Counted from the first letter of the stretch, positions 38,195-48,095 are shown. The stretch is 64,000 nt of DNA from an uncultured Pseudomonadota bacterium (GCA_903884235.1 CAISEB010000046.1:43282-107281), one strand, 5' to 3'. Notes: generated from the letters alone by a model not told the origin. A program made the numbers and translations.

Positions 38195-41131
38195 ATGATC
38201 CGTGCCCACGCCCGCCCCCGCCATGCCGTCGGTCTTGCACTCGCGCTGCTCGGCGCGTGTTCCGGCGGCGGCGGCGGCGGCTCCCCGCCCCCGACACTCG
38301 CGCCGACCGTCGCGCTGCAGGCGAGTCCCGCGAACGTCACGCTGGGCGGCGCCGCGGCGCTGAGCTGGACCTCGACCGGGGCCACCACGTGCGCCGCCGC
38401 CGGCAGCTGGAGCGGGAGCCCCGCGCCAGTGGGCACGGCCAGCACCGGCGCGCTGGCCGCCACCTCCACCTATACGCTGACGTGCGCGGGCGCCGGCGGC
38501 AGCGCGAGCGCCAGCACCACGGTGACGGTCACCGCGGGCGCGCCATGGGGCCACGGCGACATAGGCAGCCCGGCCGCGGCCGGCTGGTTCGGCAGCAGCG
38601 CCGGGACACTCACCGTCGCGGGCTCCGGCGCGGACATCTGGGGCACGGCGGACGCCTTCCAGTTCGCACTGCAGCCCCTCCCGGGGGACGGCTCGATCAG
38701 CGCCCGGGTCGCGACCCAGGGCGATACGGACCCGTGGGCGAAGGCCGGCCTGATGATCCGCGAGTCACTCGCCCCGGGCTCGCGCCACGTCGCGGCGTAC
38801 CTGACCCCGGGCAACGGCGCCGTGCTGCAGGCGCGCACCGTGACGGACGGCGCCAGCGTCAGCACCCAGGGCCCGGCGGTGGCCGCGCCGTACTGGCTGC
38901 GCCTCGCACGCAACGGCAACACCTTCAGCGCCTGGCTCGCCCCGGACGGCGCCACGTGGTCGCTGCTCGGCCGGTACTCGGTCGGCATGGGCGGCGCGGC
39001 CTACGTCGGGCTCGCGGTGACGAGCCACCTCGACGGCACCCTGAGCACGGCCACTTTCGACCAGGTCACGATCACGACGGTGCGCGTGTCGCCGACCAGT
39101 GCAGCGCTCGCCACGGGCGCCACGCAGCAGTTCACGGCGACCGCGGCCGATGGCAGCGCCGTCGCCGTCTCGTGGCAGGCGGACGGGGGCGGCACGATCA
39201 GTGCGTCGGGACTCTATGCCGGACCGACCTCCCTGCCCGCGTCGCCGGCGACCGTGACGATCACCGCGACAGCGAACCAGGATCCGGCCGCGAGCGCGAC
39301 CGCGACGCTGACGATCACCGATCCGGTGGCCGTGACGATCTCGCCGCGCAGCGCCGCATTGACGGCCGGCCAGGGACAGGCGTTCGTGGCGGGCATCCCC
39401 GGTGGCGGCAGCGCGACCTGGAGCGTGGACGGCATCGCCGGCGGCAGCGGCGCGGTCGGGACGATCGACTCGACGGGCCACTACGTCGCGCCACCCGGCG
39501 CGGGCCTGCATACGATCACCGTGGCGAGCAGCGCCGACCCGACCCGCACGGCGAGCGCGACCGTCGCCGTCACCGATCTCGGCGGCATCTACACCTACCA
39601 CGCCGACTCCGCGCGCACGGGCCAGAACCTGCGCGAATACGCGCTGACGCCCGCGAGCGTCGCGAGCACGGCCTTCGGTCGGCGCTGGACCTGCGCAGTC
39701 GATGGGGACGTGTACGCCCAGCCGCTGTACGTCGCGCACGTCGCCATCGGCGGCAGCCTCCACAACGTGCTGCTCGTGGCCACGCAGCATGACAGCGTCT
39801 ACGCCTTCGATGCCGACTCACCGGCGTGCGCGACGTTCTGGACGGTGTCGTTCCTCGGCAGCGGCGTGACCGCCGTGCCCGTCGCCGACACGTCGTGCGA
39901 CGACATCCTCGGCGAATACGGCGTCACCGGCAGTCCCGTCGTCGACCCGAGCACCTCGACGCTCTACCTCGTCGCGAAGACGCGCGAGGGCGCCGGCTAC
40001 GCGCAGCGACTGCACGCGCTCGACGTCGCGACCGGCATCGAGCGGACCGGCTCGCCGGTCGCGATCAGCGCGAGCGTGCCCAAGGTCGGCGGCGGCAGCG
40101 TCAGTTTCTCGCCGCTCTGGCAGAACCAGCGCGCGGGGCTCGCGCTGGGCGGGGGCGGCGTCTACATCGCGTGGGCGGCCCACTGCGACCGCAACGCATA
40201 CTGGGGCTGGGTGATGCGCTACGACGCCGCCTCGCTCGCGCAGACCGCCGTGTTCAACGTGGCGCCGAACGGCACGATGGGCGGCATCTGGATGTCTGGT
40301 GGCGCGCCGGCGATCGACCCGGCCGGCAGCCTCTACGTCTCGACCGGCAACGGTACGTTCGACGACTCGGGCAGCATCGTGCCGCCGCTCGCGCCGGACA
40401 ACGATTTCGGCCAGAGCTTCCTGAGGCTCGATCCGGCGTCCCTCGCGGTGCAGGACTTCTATACCCCGTCGCAGGAAGCGGCCTGGTCGAACCTCGACCT
40501 CGACATCGCCTCCGCCGGCGTCACCGTGCTGCCGGACGGCATCGGCCCGTCCGGACACCCGAACCTCCTGCTGGGCGGCGACAAGCAGGGCCACCTGTGG
40601 CTGCTGGACCGCAGCCAGATGCAGCGCTTCAGCGCGACCAGCGACAACGTCGTGCAGGCCCTGCGCTTGCCCGGCGCCGCGACGTGCAGCCCGTACTGCA
40701 TGATGTCCACGCCGACCTACTGGAACGGCACCGTCTACGTGGCACCGACCCAGGGCCACGTCCTCGCGCTGCCGCTCGCCTCGGGGCTCCTGCCCGCGAG
40801 TTTCAGCGTCGCCGCGCCCACCTCGCAGAGCCCGAACACGTTCCTGTATCCCGGACCCATCCCCGTCGTCTCGGCGAATCCAGCCGGCGACGCCATCGTT
40901 TGGGCGCTCGACAACAACGCCAACGGCACCGGCAACGGCAGCACCGCCCAGGGTCCTGCGGTGCTGTACGCGTACGATGCGACGGACCTGGGTGTTCTGC
41001 TCTACTCGAGCGCGGCGCGGCCCGGCGACGCCGCCGGCATCGCGGTGAAGTTCGTGCAGCCGGTCGTCGCCAACGGCCACGTGTACGTCGCGGGCAGCCG
41101 CCAAATCAGCGTGTACGGGCTCGCGCCCTGA
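38195..41131 (+). CDS. Large lipoprotein with Ig-like domains and a C-terminal beta-propeller
   Basis: A 978-aa protein. The lipobox LGAC puts the lipidated Cys at 22, followed by a Gly run. Then come an Ig-like domain (about 40-110), a concanavalin/DUF1349-like domain (about 115-285, with DPWAKAGLMIRESL), two BIg2-like domains (VSPTSAALATGATQQFTATA; ISPRSAALTAGQGQAFV), and from about 470 a propeller with repeated VYAFDADS-, LYVSTGNGTF- and GHLWLLDR-type blades resembling PQQ-enzyme propellers. No PQQ-dehydrogenase catalytic signature is evident. A surface binding role is likely. ATG 38195 is chosen because it places the lipobox normally. Confidence 0.85.
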   Translation: MIRAHARPRHAVGLALALLGACSGGGGGGSPPPTLAPTVALQASPANVTLGGAAALSWTSTGATTCAAAGSWSGSPAPVGTASTGALAATSTYTLTCAGAGGSASASTTVTVTAGAPWGHGDIGSPAAAGWFGSSAGTLTVAGSGADIWGTADAFQFALQPLPGDGSISARVATQGDTDPWAKAGLMIRESLAPGSRHVAAYLTPGNGAVLQARTVTDGASVSTQGPAVAAPYWLRLARNGNTFSAWLAPDGATWSLLGRYSVGMGGAAYVGLAVTSHLDGTLSTATFDQVTITTVRVSPTSAALATGATQQFTATAADGSAVAVSWQADGGGTISASGLYAGPTSLPASPATVTITATANQDPAASATATLTITDPVAVTISPRSAALTAGQGQAFVAGIPGGGSATWSVDGIAGGSGAVGTIDSTGHYVAPPGAGLHTITVASSADPTRTASATVAVTDLGGIYTYHADSARTGQNLREYALTPASVASTAFGRRWTCAVDGDVYAQPLYVAHVAIGGSLHNVLLVATQHDSVYAFDADSPACATFWTVSFLGSGVTAVPVADTSCDDILGEYGVTGSPVVDPSTSTLYLVAKTREGAGYAQRLHALDVATGIERTGSPVAISASVPKVGGGSVSFSPLWQNQRAGLALGGGGVYIAWAAHCDRNAYWGWVMRYDAASLAQTAVFNVAPNGTMGGIWMSGGAPAIDPAGSLYVSTGNGTFDDSGSIVPPLAPDNDFGQSFLRLDPASLAVQDFYTPSQEAAWSNLDLDIASAGVTVLPDGIGPSGHPNLLLGGDKQGHLWLLDRSQMQRFSATSDNVVQALRLPGAATCSPYCMMSTPTYWNGTVYVAPTQGHVLALPLASGLLPASFSVAAPTSQSPNTFLYPGPIPVVSANPAGDAIVWALDNNANGTGNGSTAQGPAVLYAYDATDLGVLLYSSAARPGDAAGIAVKFVQPVVANGHVYVAGSRQISVYGLAP

Positions 41132-41162
41132 CCCGACGCCAGGCGCTCGCCGGCGTGCCGGC

Positions 41163-41714
41163 CTAGCGTTCGGACAGGATCTTGGCCTTGAGCGTCTGGA
41201 ACTCGTCGTCGGTCAGGATGCCCCGCTTGCGCAGGTCGTCCAGGCGAATCAGTTCGTCGACGTAGTCGTGGCGCGCCGTCGACATCGATGCCGGCGACGG
41301 GGATGCCGGCGCTGCGGGCAGCGTGGACCGCGCGGGAGGCGCGCCGGTCGCGGCGACCGGCGTCGACGCCGACGCCGCGGCTGCCGGCACCGTGGCGGCC
41401 GATGAAGGTGAGTTCAGTGGAACGAGCCTGAACTCGTAGTCGAGCGTCATCAGGTGACCGACCGCGAGCGTATCGCTGACGAAGGAGACCGGTGCCGCGG
41501 CCATGCCGCGGCTGCGCGCGAACGCGTCCGCGTCGGCGACCGCCGCGGCCTTCATCGCCGCCTCATCCGCAAACACGTGGCCGGGGTCTGCCCGCGACAC
41601 CCGATAGGTGTCGCCCGAGACCCGCACGATGCCGGGGGTCGTGCAGCCCGCGGCCAGTGCGACGCCAACCCCGAGCACCGCCATCACCCCCCCGCGTCGA
41701 ATGTTCATCCCCAT
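41163..41714 (-). CDS. SHOCT-domain lipoprotein
   Basis: A 183-aa lipoprotein (signal ending AAGC, Cys24). The mature part has a small globular domain (about 30-95) with FADEAAMKAAAVADADAFAR and SVxPVSF-type strands, an Ala/Pro/Ser linker (100-145), and a C-terminal SHOCT helix pair: IRLDDLRKRGILTDDEFQTL at about 157-176. SHOCT is a short oligomerisation domain. ATG 41714 has GGGGAGG upstream. The gene is convergent with the propeller lipoprotein, 31 nt away. Confidence 0.85.
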   Translation of the reverse strand: MGMNIRRGGVMAVLGVGVALAAGCTTPGIVRVSGDTYRVSRADPGHVFADEAAMKAAAVADADAFARSRGMAAAPVSFVSDTLAVGHLMTLDYEFRLVPLNSPSSAATVPAAAASASTPVAATGAPPARSTLPAAPASPSPASMSTARHDYVDELIRLDDLRKRGILTDDEFQTLKAKILSER

Positions 41715-41919
41715 GCGCCAGCCCTCCCCGGGGCAACTTGGTTGCACTGCAGCGACGCTACCGGAGCCCGGCGGCGCGGACATTGCGGTCGTCCGCAAGG
41801 CGCGCAGATCCACGCCCCCCGGATCGACGACGCGATACCCGAGCAGGTCACGGGCATTCGGAGTATAGCTGTCCGCCACGGCGCGGCGGTCCAGCCAGCG
41901 CATCCCAGGATCACTCCGA

Positions 41920-42249
41920 ATGCACGAACGCCTAGAGCCACCTGCCATGACCGTGCCCGAGCCGTTGGCCGCAGTCGTGGCCGCCTATCGCGAGGCGCTC
42001 GGTCATCCCGTGCCGGTGGAAGTCGTGCAGATGTTCGCGCTGCGCCCGGGTCCACTGATCCTCGAGATCCGCCAGGCGATCGCGCTCGGCCGGCCCGTCG
42101 CCGGCTGGGCTGCCGACTACCGCCGCAAGCAGCATGCCGGTCGCGCGCTGATCGACACGATCGAGCCGCCGCCCTCCCGTCACCGGACCCCGCCGGCGAG
42201 CGCGGCGGCCGACGCGCAGCTAGCCGACAGCGATTCGACCCGCTGGTAA
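41920..42249 (+). CDS. Hypothetical protein
   Basis: Up to 109 aa from ATG 41920, or 100 aa from ATG 41947 (MTVPEPL); neither start has a clear ribosome binding site. The middle is helical and compact (VVQMFALRPGPLILEIRQAI; LGRPVAGWAADYRRKQ) and the last 30 residues are Pro/Ala/Ser-rich and probably disordered. Not recognised. It diverges from the SHOCT lipoprotein gene across about 205 nt. Confidence 0.55.
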   Translation: MHERLEPPAMTVPEPLAAVVAAYREALGHPVPVEVVQMFALRPGPLILEIRQAIALGRPVAGWAADYRRKQHAGRALIDTIEPPPSRHRTPPASAAADAQLADSDSTRW

Positions 42250-42381
42250 TTCGCCCCTACCCATCCCGGGGTCCGTCCCTGGCGTGCAGCGTCCACCGCC
42301 AGTGGCGTAGTTGGAACCCGCGCACGCCTCGCGCCGCAGACCTCGAACCACACACCGTCCCAGACTGGAGCCCGACGATCC

Positions 42382-42564
42382 ATGGCGAAGCCGAACTACC
42401 GACACCTGAAGAAGCAGCGCGAGACGACGAAGAAGAAAGAGCAGGACAGCAAGCGCGAACGCCGCCAGGGCCAGAAGGAACCGGGGCCGGGCGACGATGC
42501 GATAGTCGGAACCCCCGGGGACGATCGTGCTACCGTGGCTGCAGATCGTAGCCCGTCCGTATGA
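42382..42564 (+). CDS. Small Lys/Arg-rich protein (MAKPNY family)
   Basis: A 60-residue highly charged protein beginning MAKPNYRHLKKQRETTKKKE, a start shared with a family of short basic proteins in proteobacteria whose function is unknown. The N-terminal 35 residues would form a basic helix; the rest is acidic and flexible. Likely nucleic-acid or ribosome associated, by charge only. Confidence 0.65.
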   Translation: MAKPNYRHLKKQRETTKKKEQDSKRERRQGQKEPGPGDDAIVGTPGDDRATVAADRSPSV

Positions 42565-42754
42565 CTCCGGGGCCAAAGCGCCCCGAACCCAGCCGAATTG
42601 ACCTCGATCGGGTGACACGTTGCACTGGTCGATGGCTGCGCGGGGGAAGAACCCCTCGCCGCTCGCTACCTCCCTCCGCCTGTGTCTTCTTGCGCACGCA
42701 GCGACCTCGGGTCGCGGCGTGGACGCTGCTCGCTTTTCCTTTGGAATTCCATTC

Positions 42755-43057
42755 ATGACCAAGATCTATGTAGGCAACCTCCCCTTCAGCGCGACCGAAG
42801 CGTCCGTGACTGCCCTCTTTTCGCCGCACGGCGCGGTGACGTCGGTCTCGCTGCCGACCGACCGTGACACGGGCCGCCCGCGTGGCTTCGGCTTCGTCGA
42901 GATGTCCTCGACCGACGCCGCGACCGCGATCGGTTCGCTGAACGGCCACTCGATGGACGGCCGCTCGCTGCGCGTCAACGAAGCGCAGGACAAGCCGGCT
43001 GGCGGTGGCGGACAGAACCGCTCCGGTGGCGGGTTCCGTTCGGGCAATCGCTGGTAA
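42755..43057 (+). CDS. RRM-domain RNA-binding protein, glycine-rich tail
   Basis: A 100-aa single-RRM protein: RNP-2 IYVGNLPF (residues 4-11) and RNP-1 RGFGFVEM (43-50), followed by a Gly/Asn/Ser-rich tail (80-100). This is the bacterial Rbp type, often cold-inducible. The start is ATG 42755; the upstream open frame from 42620 is not family-like. A roughly 190-nt gene-free leader precedes it, which could be a regulated 5' UTR. Confidence 0.9.
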   Translation: MTKIYVGNLPFSATEASVTALFSPHGAVTSVSLPTDRDTGRPRGFGFVEMSSTDAATAIGSLNGHSMDGRSLRVNEAQDKPAGGGGQNRSGGGFRSGNRW

Positions 43058-43066
43058 CAGCGGACT

Positions 43067-43096
43067 CGTCGGCGGTCCGGCAACGGGCCGCCGACG
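43067..43096 (+). terminator. GC-rich hairpin after the RRM gene
   Basis: CGTCGGCGG (43067-43075) pairs perfectly with CCGCCGACG (43088-43096), starting 9 nt after the RRM stop. There is no U run, so it may be a 3'-end-stabilising or Rho-assisted structure rather than a classical terminator. Confidence 0.45.
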
Positions 43097-43163
43097 ACCT
43101 CTTCGTCAACGCCGTGGGCATCGCCCGCGGCGCCCAGCGCCCCGATCGAATGGCAGGTGTCCC

Positions 43164-43577
43164 TTGGAAAGCTTGACGATCAGTCGCGCATACGTGCGTT
43201 TCGGTGCGCCGGTGCCGCGCGGGCAGCAGCCCTTGTCGGCAATCGCCGCGGACGGCGCGCTGGTCCTGTGCTGCCATTCGGGCGGATTCGGCAGACCGAG
43301 CCGTGACGTCCTGCGCTATCAGGACACGTTGTCGAGCAATCGGACCGGAGCGCGCCAGCAGGCGCAGCTCGCGACCCATCTCAAGCTCGCGCGGGAAAGC
43401 GACCAGCTGGTGCGGCTCGTGATCGTGAATCCGTCCACGGAGCTCACGAAGGGCATCGTCGGCGTGCGCCCGGACCTCGTCGGCAAGGTCACGGAATTCG
43501 ACGGTGACGCGTTCACGGTCGACTTCGCGCGCATCGCCGAGCCCGAGCCCAAGGTCAAGCCTCGACGTCGTCGCTGA
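43164..43577 (+). CDS. Hypothetical protein, about 137 aa
   Basis: An open frame whose plausible body begins at a TTG (43164) with a weak AGG upstream, or at the next TTG (43173); no ATG start fits. The protein has a beta-rich look with LTISRAYVRFGAP near the start, SGGFGRPSRDVLRYQDTL in the middle and a basic end (KVKPRRRR). Balanced amino-acid composition argues that it is coding rather than a shadow. Function unknown; the start is the weakest part of the call. Confidence 0.5.
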   Translation: MESLTISRAYVRFGAPVPRGQQPLSAIAADGALVLCCHSGGFGRPSRDVLRYQDTLSSNRTGARQQAQLATHLKLARESDQLVRLVIVNPSTELTKGIVGVRPDLVGKVTEFDGDAFTVDFARIAEPEPKVKPRRRR

Positions 43578-43583
43578 CGAGTC

Positions 43584-43721
43584 TCAGCGTCGCTGGCCGA
43601 GCTGGCGCTTCAGCGCCGAGACCTTGCGCTGCAGTTCCGCCACCTGCGCTCGGGCACCGAGCCAGCGACTGGCGAGATACATCGATCCCAGGATCAGACA
43701 GACGATCGTGACCTGCATCAT
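43584..43721 (-). CDS. Small single-pass membrane protein with a coiled-coil tail
   Basis: A 45-residue protein from paired ATGs at 43721/43718. Residues 2-20 (VTIVCLILGSMYLASRWLG) form a membrane segment, followed by a basic heptad-like helix (AQVAELQRKVSALKRQLGQ). Not recognised. It is convergent with the hypothetical gene ending at 43577, leaving 6 nt between stops. Confidence 0.5.
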   Translation of the reverse strand: MMQVTIVCLILGSMYLASRWLGARAQVAELQRKVSALKRQLGQRR

Positions 43722-44054
43722 GGCGGCATTCCCTATGCTGAAGCCATGTCGTCCGGGTCGCGGCACCTTCGCTCGGGACCATGGTACGCGCGCCGGTCGC
43801 CGAGGGCCGATTTCATTGTGTGCTCGCGCCACCCGCCACCGACGGGGCACTGCGCGCCACGCCGCGTGACAGCCACGTGACAACGCCGCTCAGCGGCCGG
43901 TCACGGACGCCGTTTCATCAAATCGTAGTGTTTCGCGTGCCTAATCGACATCGGGCCGCGTTCGCACGCACTCATGCGTGCCGGGCCCGCGTGAACCTGC
44001 GACACCCGGACCCCAGCGAGCCACACACCGATGCTCCCGGAAAGCCCCTACACG
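43722..44054. other. Gene-free region
   Basis: About 330 nt between divergent genes. No credible gene, RNA or strong hairpin was seen. It presumably carries the promoter of the acyltransferase gene; a moderately A+T-rich stretch lies near 43915-43945. Confidence 0.4.
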
Positions 44055-44969
44055 ATGTCCGATCCCGCGCAGCCGAAGGCGCGCCGTGCATTCATCCGCA
44101 CGCTCGAGGTGGTCTCGGGCCAGCACTACCTGCAGACGCAGTATGAGCGCTACCGCACGAGCGCCGGGCCAAACGCCGACTTCTGGGACGACGCCGTCCG
44201 CCACTTCGGCATCCGCACGGACCTCAATGCCGGCGCGCTCGAGCGGGTGCCGCGGACAGGGCCGTGCATGGTCGTCGCCAACCATCCGTTCGGCATCCTG
44301 GATGGGCTGCTGCTGTGCTGGCTCGTCAGCCGCATCCGCCAGGACTTCAAGATCATGCTCGACGGCGGGCGCTTCCTGCCGGAGATCGGCAGCCACGCGA
44401 TCGAAGTCGACGCCTCCGGAACCCGGCAGGCGCAGAAGGCGAACGTCGCCGCGCGCGCCGAGGCCCGCCGGACCCTGGAGGACGGCGGCGTGCTGATCAT
44501 CTTCCCGGCGGGCGGCATCTCCACCTCGCGTGACAAGTGGGGCCGCACGCCCGCCGTGGACGTGTCCTGGCATCCGTTCGCCGCGCAATTGGTGGAGCGC
44601 ACGCGCTGCCCCGTGCTGCCGGTCTGGTTCGCCGGCCAGCACGGCCGCCTGTTCCACATCGTCAGCCACCACAGCGTCACGCTGCGCTGGGGCCTGCTGC
44701 TCGGCGAGAACGTGCGCCGGCTCAAGGAAACGGTCCGCATGGTCGTCGGCGAACCGATTCCCTTCGAGGCGCTGCCCGGCGGCCTCGACCGCGTCGCGCT
44801 GTCGGCCGAACTCTGCTGCCGGACCTATGCCCTTGGCGGCATCGACGCGTCGCGCCCGGGCGTCATCGGGCCCTGGCCGAAGGCGCTGCAGCCGAAACCC
44901 GCCGACCGCGACGCGGCGCCGGCCCTCAGGCTTCCATTCATGCCGCCGCCGCGCCGCCGCCGCGCCTGA
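44055..44969 (+). CDS. Lysophospholipid acyltransferase-family protein
   Basis: A 304-aa PlsC-like acyltransferase. The catalytic block [15 protein letters not shown] carries the NHx4D pattern, followed by the acceptor-binding block [10 protein letters not shown] and [13 protein letters not shown]. Members transfer acyl chains to lysophospholipids, ornithine lipids or similar acceptors; the acceptor is unknown. ATG 44055 is used; an in-frame ATG at 44031 would add eight residues. The C-terminus is basic and Pro-rich. A strong terminator follows. Confidence 0.87.
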   Translation: MSDPAQPKARRAFIRTLEVVSGQHYLQTQYERYRTSAGPNADFWDDAVRHFGIRTDLNAGALERVPRTGPCMVVANHPFGILDGLLLCWLVSRIRQDFKIMLDGGRFLPEIGSHAIEVDASGTRQAQKANVAARAEARRTLEDGGVLIIFPAGGISTSRDKWGRTPAVDVSWHPFAAQLVERTRCPVLPVWFAGQHGRLFHIVSHHSVTLRWGLLLGENVRRLKETVRMVVGEPIPFEALPGGLDRVALSAELCCRTYALGGIDASRPGVIGPWPKALQPKPADRDAAPALRLPFMPPPRRRRA

Positions 44970-44995
44970 TCTCCATGACTCCCTGCCCGAACTAG

Positions 44996-45018
44996 GCCCG
45001 CGGAAGCGGGCTTTTTTT
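44996..45018 (+). terminator. Intrinsic terminator after the acyltransferase gene
   Basis: GCCCGC-GGAA-GCGGGC stem followed by seven T residues, 27 nt after the stop at 44969. A textbook rho-independent terminator. Confidence 0.9.
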
Positions 45019-45197
45019 CGGCCTTCCCCCACCGGGGCCCCTCGCCGGGCCGGAAACTGGGGCCTATCCGCAGGGCACCCGGACCCCCGGTGTGGTATTT
45101 CTGGACGCGCCGCGGAAAGCCATCAGAATGGCCCGCCTTTCCATCCCGCGAGCCGGGCGCACCGCGCCCGGAAACGCCCTTTGCGCAGAGTGCCCGG

Positions 45198-47906
45198 ATG
45201 ACCCTCATTCCCCGCTTCCTCAAGGCCGCCCCGCCGCCGCCGCCCACCCTCGCCGAGCGCATCGCCGCACTGGCGGAGGCCGCGCTCGACGTGCTCGAGA
45301 GCACGGCACAGGGCCCCCACGAGGACGCCCTGCGGGTCGCCGCGATCGCGCGCCTCGCCGACGGGGCAACCCTGCGCCGGCTCGCCGGCCTCGCTGCCGC
45401 GACCGACGGCGCCGTCGCCGCCACCCCCGCCGTGCGCCACGCTGCTCAGGCCCGCACGGCCCACCTGATCGACACCGGCGAGATCGCGGCCGGCGCATTC
45501 GTCGCCGAGCACGCGCGCGGCCCCGAACGGCTGGCGATCCTCTCGCTCTGTGCCGATCCCGCGCGGCTCGAGCAGGCGATCGAGGCGATCGGGGATCCGG
45601 CGGAACTCGCCACGATCGCCGAGCACAGCCCCTCGAGCCGTGCCCGCCAGCTCGCCGCGACCCGCCTCGAGGATCCGGCGCAGCTGAAGGCGCTCCTCAA
45701 GCAGCTGCGCGGCAAGGACAAGAACGTCTACCGGATCATCAAGCAGAAGTGCGACGCGATCGCCGCCGAGGTTCGCAAGGTCGAGGACGCCGCGCGCGAG
45801 GCGCTGGCCGTGTGCGTCGCGCTCGAGCGCCATGTCACGGCGCAGCACGACGTCGTGTACGCACCGACGCTCGTGCATCTTGCGAACCGCTGGCGCGCAC
45901 TCGAGCCCCGCCCCGACGCCGACCTCGAGGCGCGCGCCGTGCTGGCCATCGCACGCTGCCAGGCGATCCTCGATACCGAGGCGGAGGCGCTCGCCCGGCG
46001 CGCCGCCGAGGAACGCGACCGCGAGCTCGCCGAGGTCGCCGCCCGCGAGGAGCGCGAGCGCGCCCGCGAAGCCGCGGAACAGGCGGCCCGCGAACGCGCG
46101 GCCGAGGATGCCGAGGCCGCCATCGAGGCCGCCGCCGCGCGCGAGGCGGATTCCCGCGCCGAAGGCGACAAGCACGACGCCGACGAGGAGTTCCAGCGCC
46201 AGGTCGGCGGACTGATCCGCATGGCCCGTGATGTCCTGCGCGCCGGCAACACGCGCAAGGCTGCGCGCCTGCGCCTGTCGATCGACGAGAAGCTCACCGC
46301 GGCGCAGGCGCTGCCGCCGCACCTGTCGCGGATGCTGCAGCAGCTGGATGACCAGCTCAACGAGCTGCGCCACTGGAAGGACTACGCCGTCGCGCCGAAG
46401 CGCCTGGAACTGATCGAGGAGATGGAGTCCCTGGCCGGATCCGACGAGGAACCCGCCGCCCTCGCCGAGCGCATCCGGGCGCTGCAGCAGGAGTGGCGCA
46501 CGATCAACAAGGGCATCGTCAGCGGCTCGCCGGAGGAAGGCGAACGGTTCCAGAAGGCGCATCAGGCGGCGTTCAAGCCGTGCCAGGAGTATTTCACCGC
46601 CCAGGCGAAGCTCCGCCAGGAGAACCTCGAGGCCCGCCGCTCGATCGTCAACCGACTGCTCGCGCTCGAGGCCAGCCAGCAGGAAGAGCACCACGACCGG
46701 CGCCTGATCCTGCAGGCGCTGCGCGAGGCGCCGCGCGAATTCTGGCGTCCCTCGCCCGTCGAGCGCGAGGCGGGCCGGGCACTGCACGCCGAATTCGACG
46801 CCGTGATCGAGCGCCTGCGCGCACTGCTCGATGCATGGCACGCGGCGAACGCCGCGCAGCGCCAGGCCCTGATCGCGGAGGCGCAGTCGCTGCTCACTCT
46901 CGAGGACACGCTGCGCGCGATCGACGGCGTGAAGAGCCTGCAGGCGCGCTGGAAGGTGGCCGGCGCCCTGCCGCGCGACCAGGACCAGGTGCTGTGGACC
47001 GAATTCCGCGGCGTCTGCGATGCCGTCTACAAGCGCCGTGACGAGGCCAACGCGCAGTTTGCCGCCGGGCTCGACGCCGCACGCACGCACGCCCTCGCGC
47101 TGTGCGAGCAGGTCGAAGCCGCCGCCGCCACCGACGAGTCGCCGCGCGCCGAAGGCATGGCCCGGGCGGCGGAGTGGCGCACGGGCTTCGAGGCACTCGG
47201 CGAACTGCCGCGCGGCGATGCGCGCGCACTGCGCGAGCGCTTCGAGAACGCGATCGCCCGCTACGAAGGCCGCCTCTCCGATCACGATCGTCGCGCCGCG
47301 GCAGCGTCGGTCACGAACCTGTTCGAGGCCTTGCGCCACGTTCGTGCCTATGAGCGGGCAGTCGATGGTGGGGACGAGGACCGAGACGAACTGAAGTCGG
47401 CGGCCGAGCAGTTCATAGCCGGCGTCGCGCGCTGGCCCAAGGGGGGGCAGCAGGCCGTGCGCCAGGCACTGGCTGTAGCGGGCACCGCGCCCGAACGGGA
47501 TGCCGCATCGCGCGAGCGCGCGCTGCGCATCCTCTGCATCCGCGCGGAGCTGCTCGCGTCGGCGCCGACGCCGCCGGAGGACGCGGCGCTGCGCCGCGAG
47601 TACCAGGTCGAGCGGCTGAAGACGAGCCTCGGCCAGGGCACGCACGCGGACGATCGCGACTGGGATGCCCTCGTGCACGAGTGGATTGCGACGCGCGCGA
47701 TCGCGCGCGACGTGCACGAACGCCTCGAGCAGCGTTTCCAGGCCACGCTCAGCCGCCGGCCGAAGGCGGCGCCGGCGCCGTCGCAGTATGCACGTCACGA
47801 CGGCACCGATGGTCGTCGCGATCGACGCGATCGCGACGATCGCGGCCCGCGTCGTGACGATCGCGGTGCACCGCGCGCCGCGCCGCGCAGCGGCCCGCGC
47901 CGCTAG
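45198..47906 (+). CDS. DUF349-domain coiled-coil protein
   Basis: A 902-aa, mostly alpha-helical cytosolic protein. An N-terminal helical region (1-190) is followed by a long charged coiled coil (about 270-345, Glu/Arg/Ala heptads), then repeated DUF349 units recognisable by RIRALQQEWRTINKG, ERFQKAHQAAFKPCQEYF, SLQARWKVAGALPRDQDQ and FRGVCDAVYKRRDEANAQF. The last 35 residues are an Arg/Asp/Gly-rich disordered tail (RRDRRDRDDRG). Function is unknown in proteobacteria; the tail and coils suggest a scaffold, perhaps RNA-linked. ATG 45198 is preferred over upstream codons in Pro/Arg-rich shadow sequence. Confidence 0.87.
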   Translation: MTLIPRFLKAAPPPPPTLAERIAALAEAALDVLESTAQGPHEDALRVAAIARLADGATLRRLAGLAAATDGAVAATPAVRHAAQARTAHLIDTGEIAAGAFVAEHARGPERLAILSLCADPARLEQAIEAIGDPAELATIAEHSPSSRARQLAATRLEDPAQLKALLKQLRGKDKNVYRIIKQKCDAIAAEVRKVEDAAREALAVCVALERHVTAQHDVVYAPTLVHLANRWRALEPRPDADLEARAVLAIARCQAILDTEAEALARRAAEERDRELAEVAAREERERAREAAEQAARERAAEDAEAAIEAAAAREADSRAEGDKHDADEEFQRQVGGLIRMARDVLRAGNTRKAARLRLSIDEKLTAAQALPPHLSRMLQQLDDQLNELRHWKDYAVAPKRLELIEEMESLAGSDEEPAALAERIRALQQEWRTINKGIVSGSPEEGERFQKAHQAAFKPCQEYFTAQAKLRQENLEARRSIVNRLLALEASQQEEHHDRRLILQALREAPREFWRPSPVEREAGRALHAEFDAVIERLRALLDAWHAANAAQRQALIAEAQSLLTLEDTLRAIDGVKSLQARWKVAGALPRDQDQVLWTEFRGVCDAVYKRRDEANAQFAAGLDAARTHALALCEQVEAAAATDESPRAEGMARAAEWRTGFEALGELPRGDARALRERFENAIARYEGRLSDHDRRAAAASVTNLFEALRHVRAYERAVDGGDEDRDELKSAAEQFIAGVARWPKGGQQAVRQALAVAGTAPERDAASRERALRILCIRAELLASAPTPPEDAALRREYQVERLKTSLGQGTHADDRDWDALVHEWIATRAIARDVHERLEQRFQATLSRRPKAAPAPSQYARHDGTDGRRDRRDRDDRGPRRDDRGAPRAAPRSGPRR

Positions 47907-48095
47907 GCACGCATCGCGCCAACCGCGAGACGGCCCCGGTGCCCCTGACCGCACGCGGCGTGACCGAGTTCACGCCGCGTCGCCCGCGCCGCACGATTGC
48001 GAGGCGACGGTCAACCGATTTCCTCCTCGCGCGCTCCATCGGGCGTAGGCAGGCAGATGCCGGCCACACCCGATCCGCAGCCACCGAGGCCCATC

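Noticed and set aside
45123..47954. 943-aa minus-strand open frame opposite the DUF349 gene
   Set aside because: Shadow composition; the plus strand has coiled-coil and DUF349 repeats with normal codon use.
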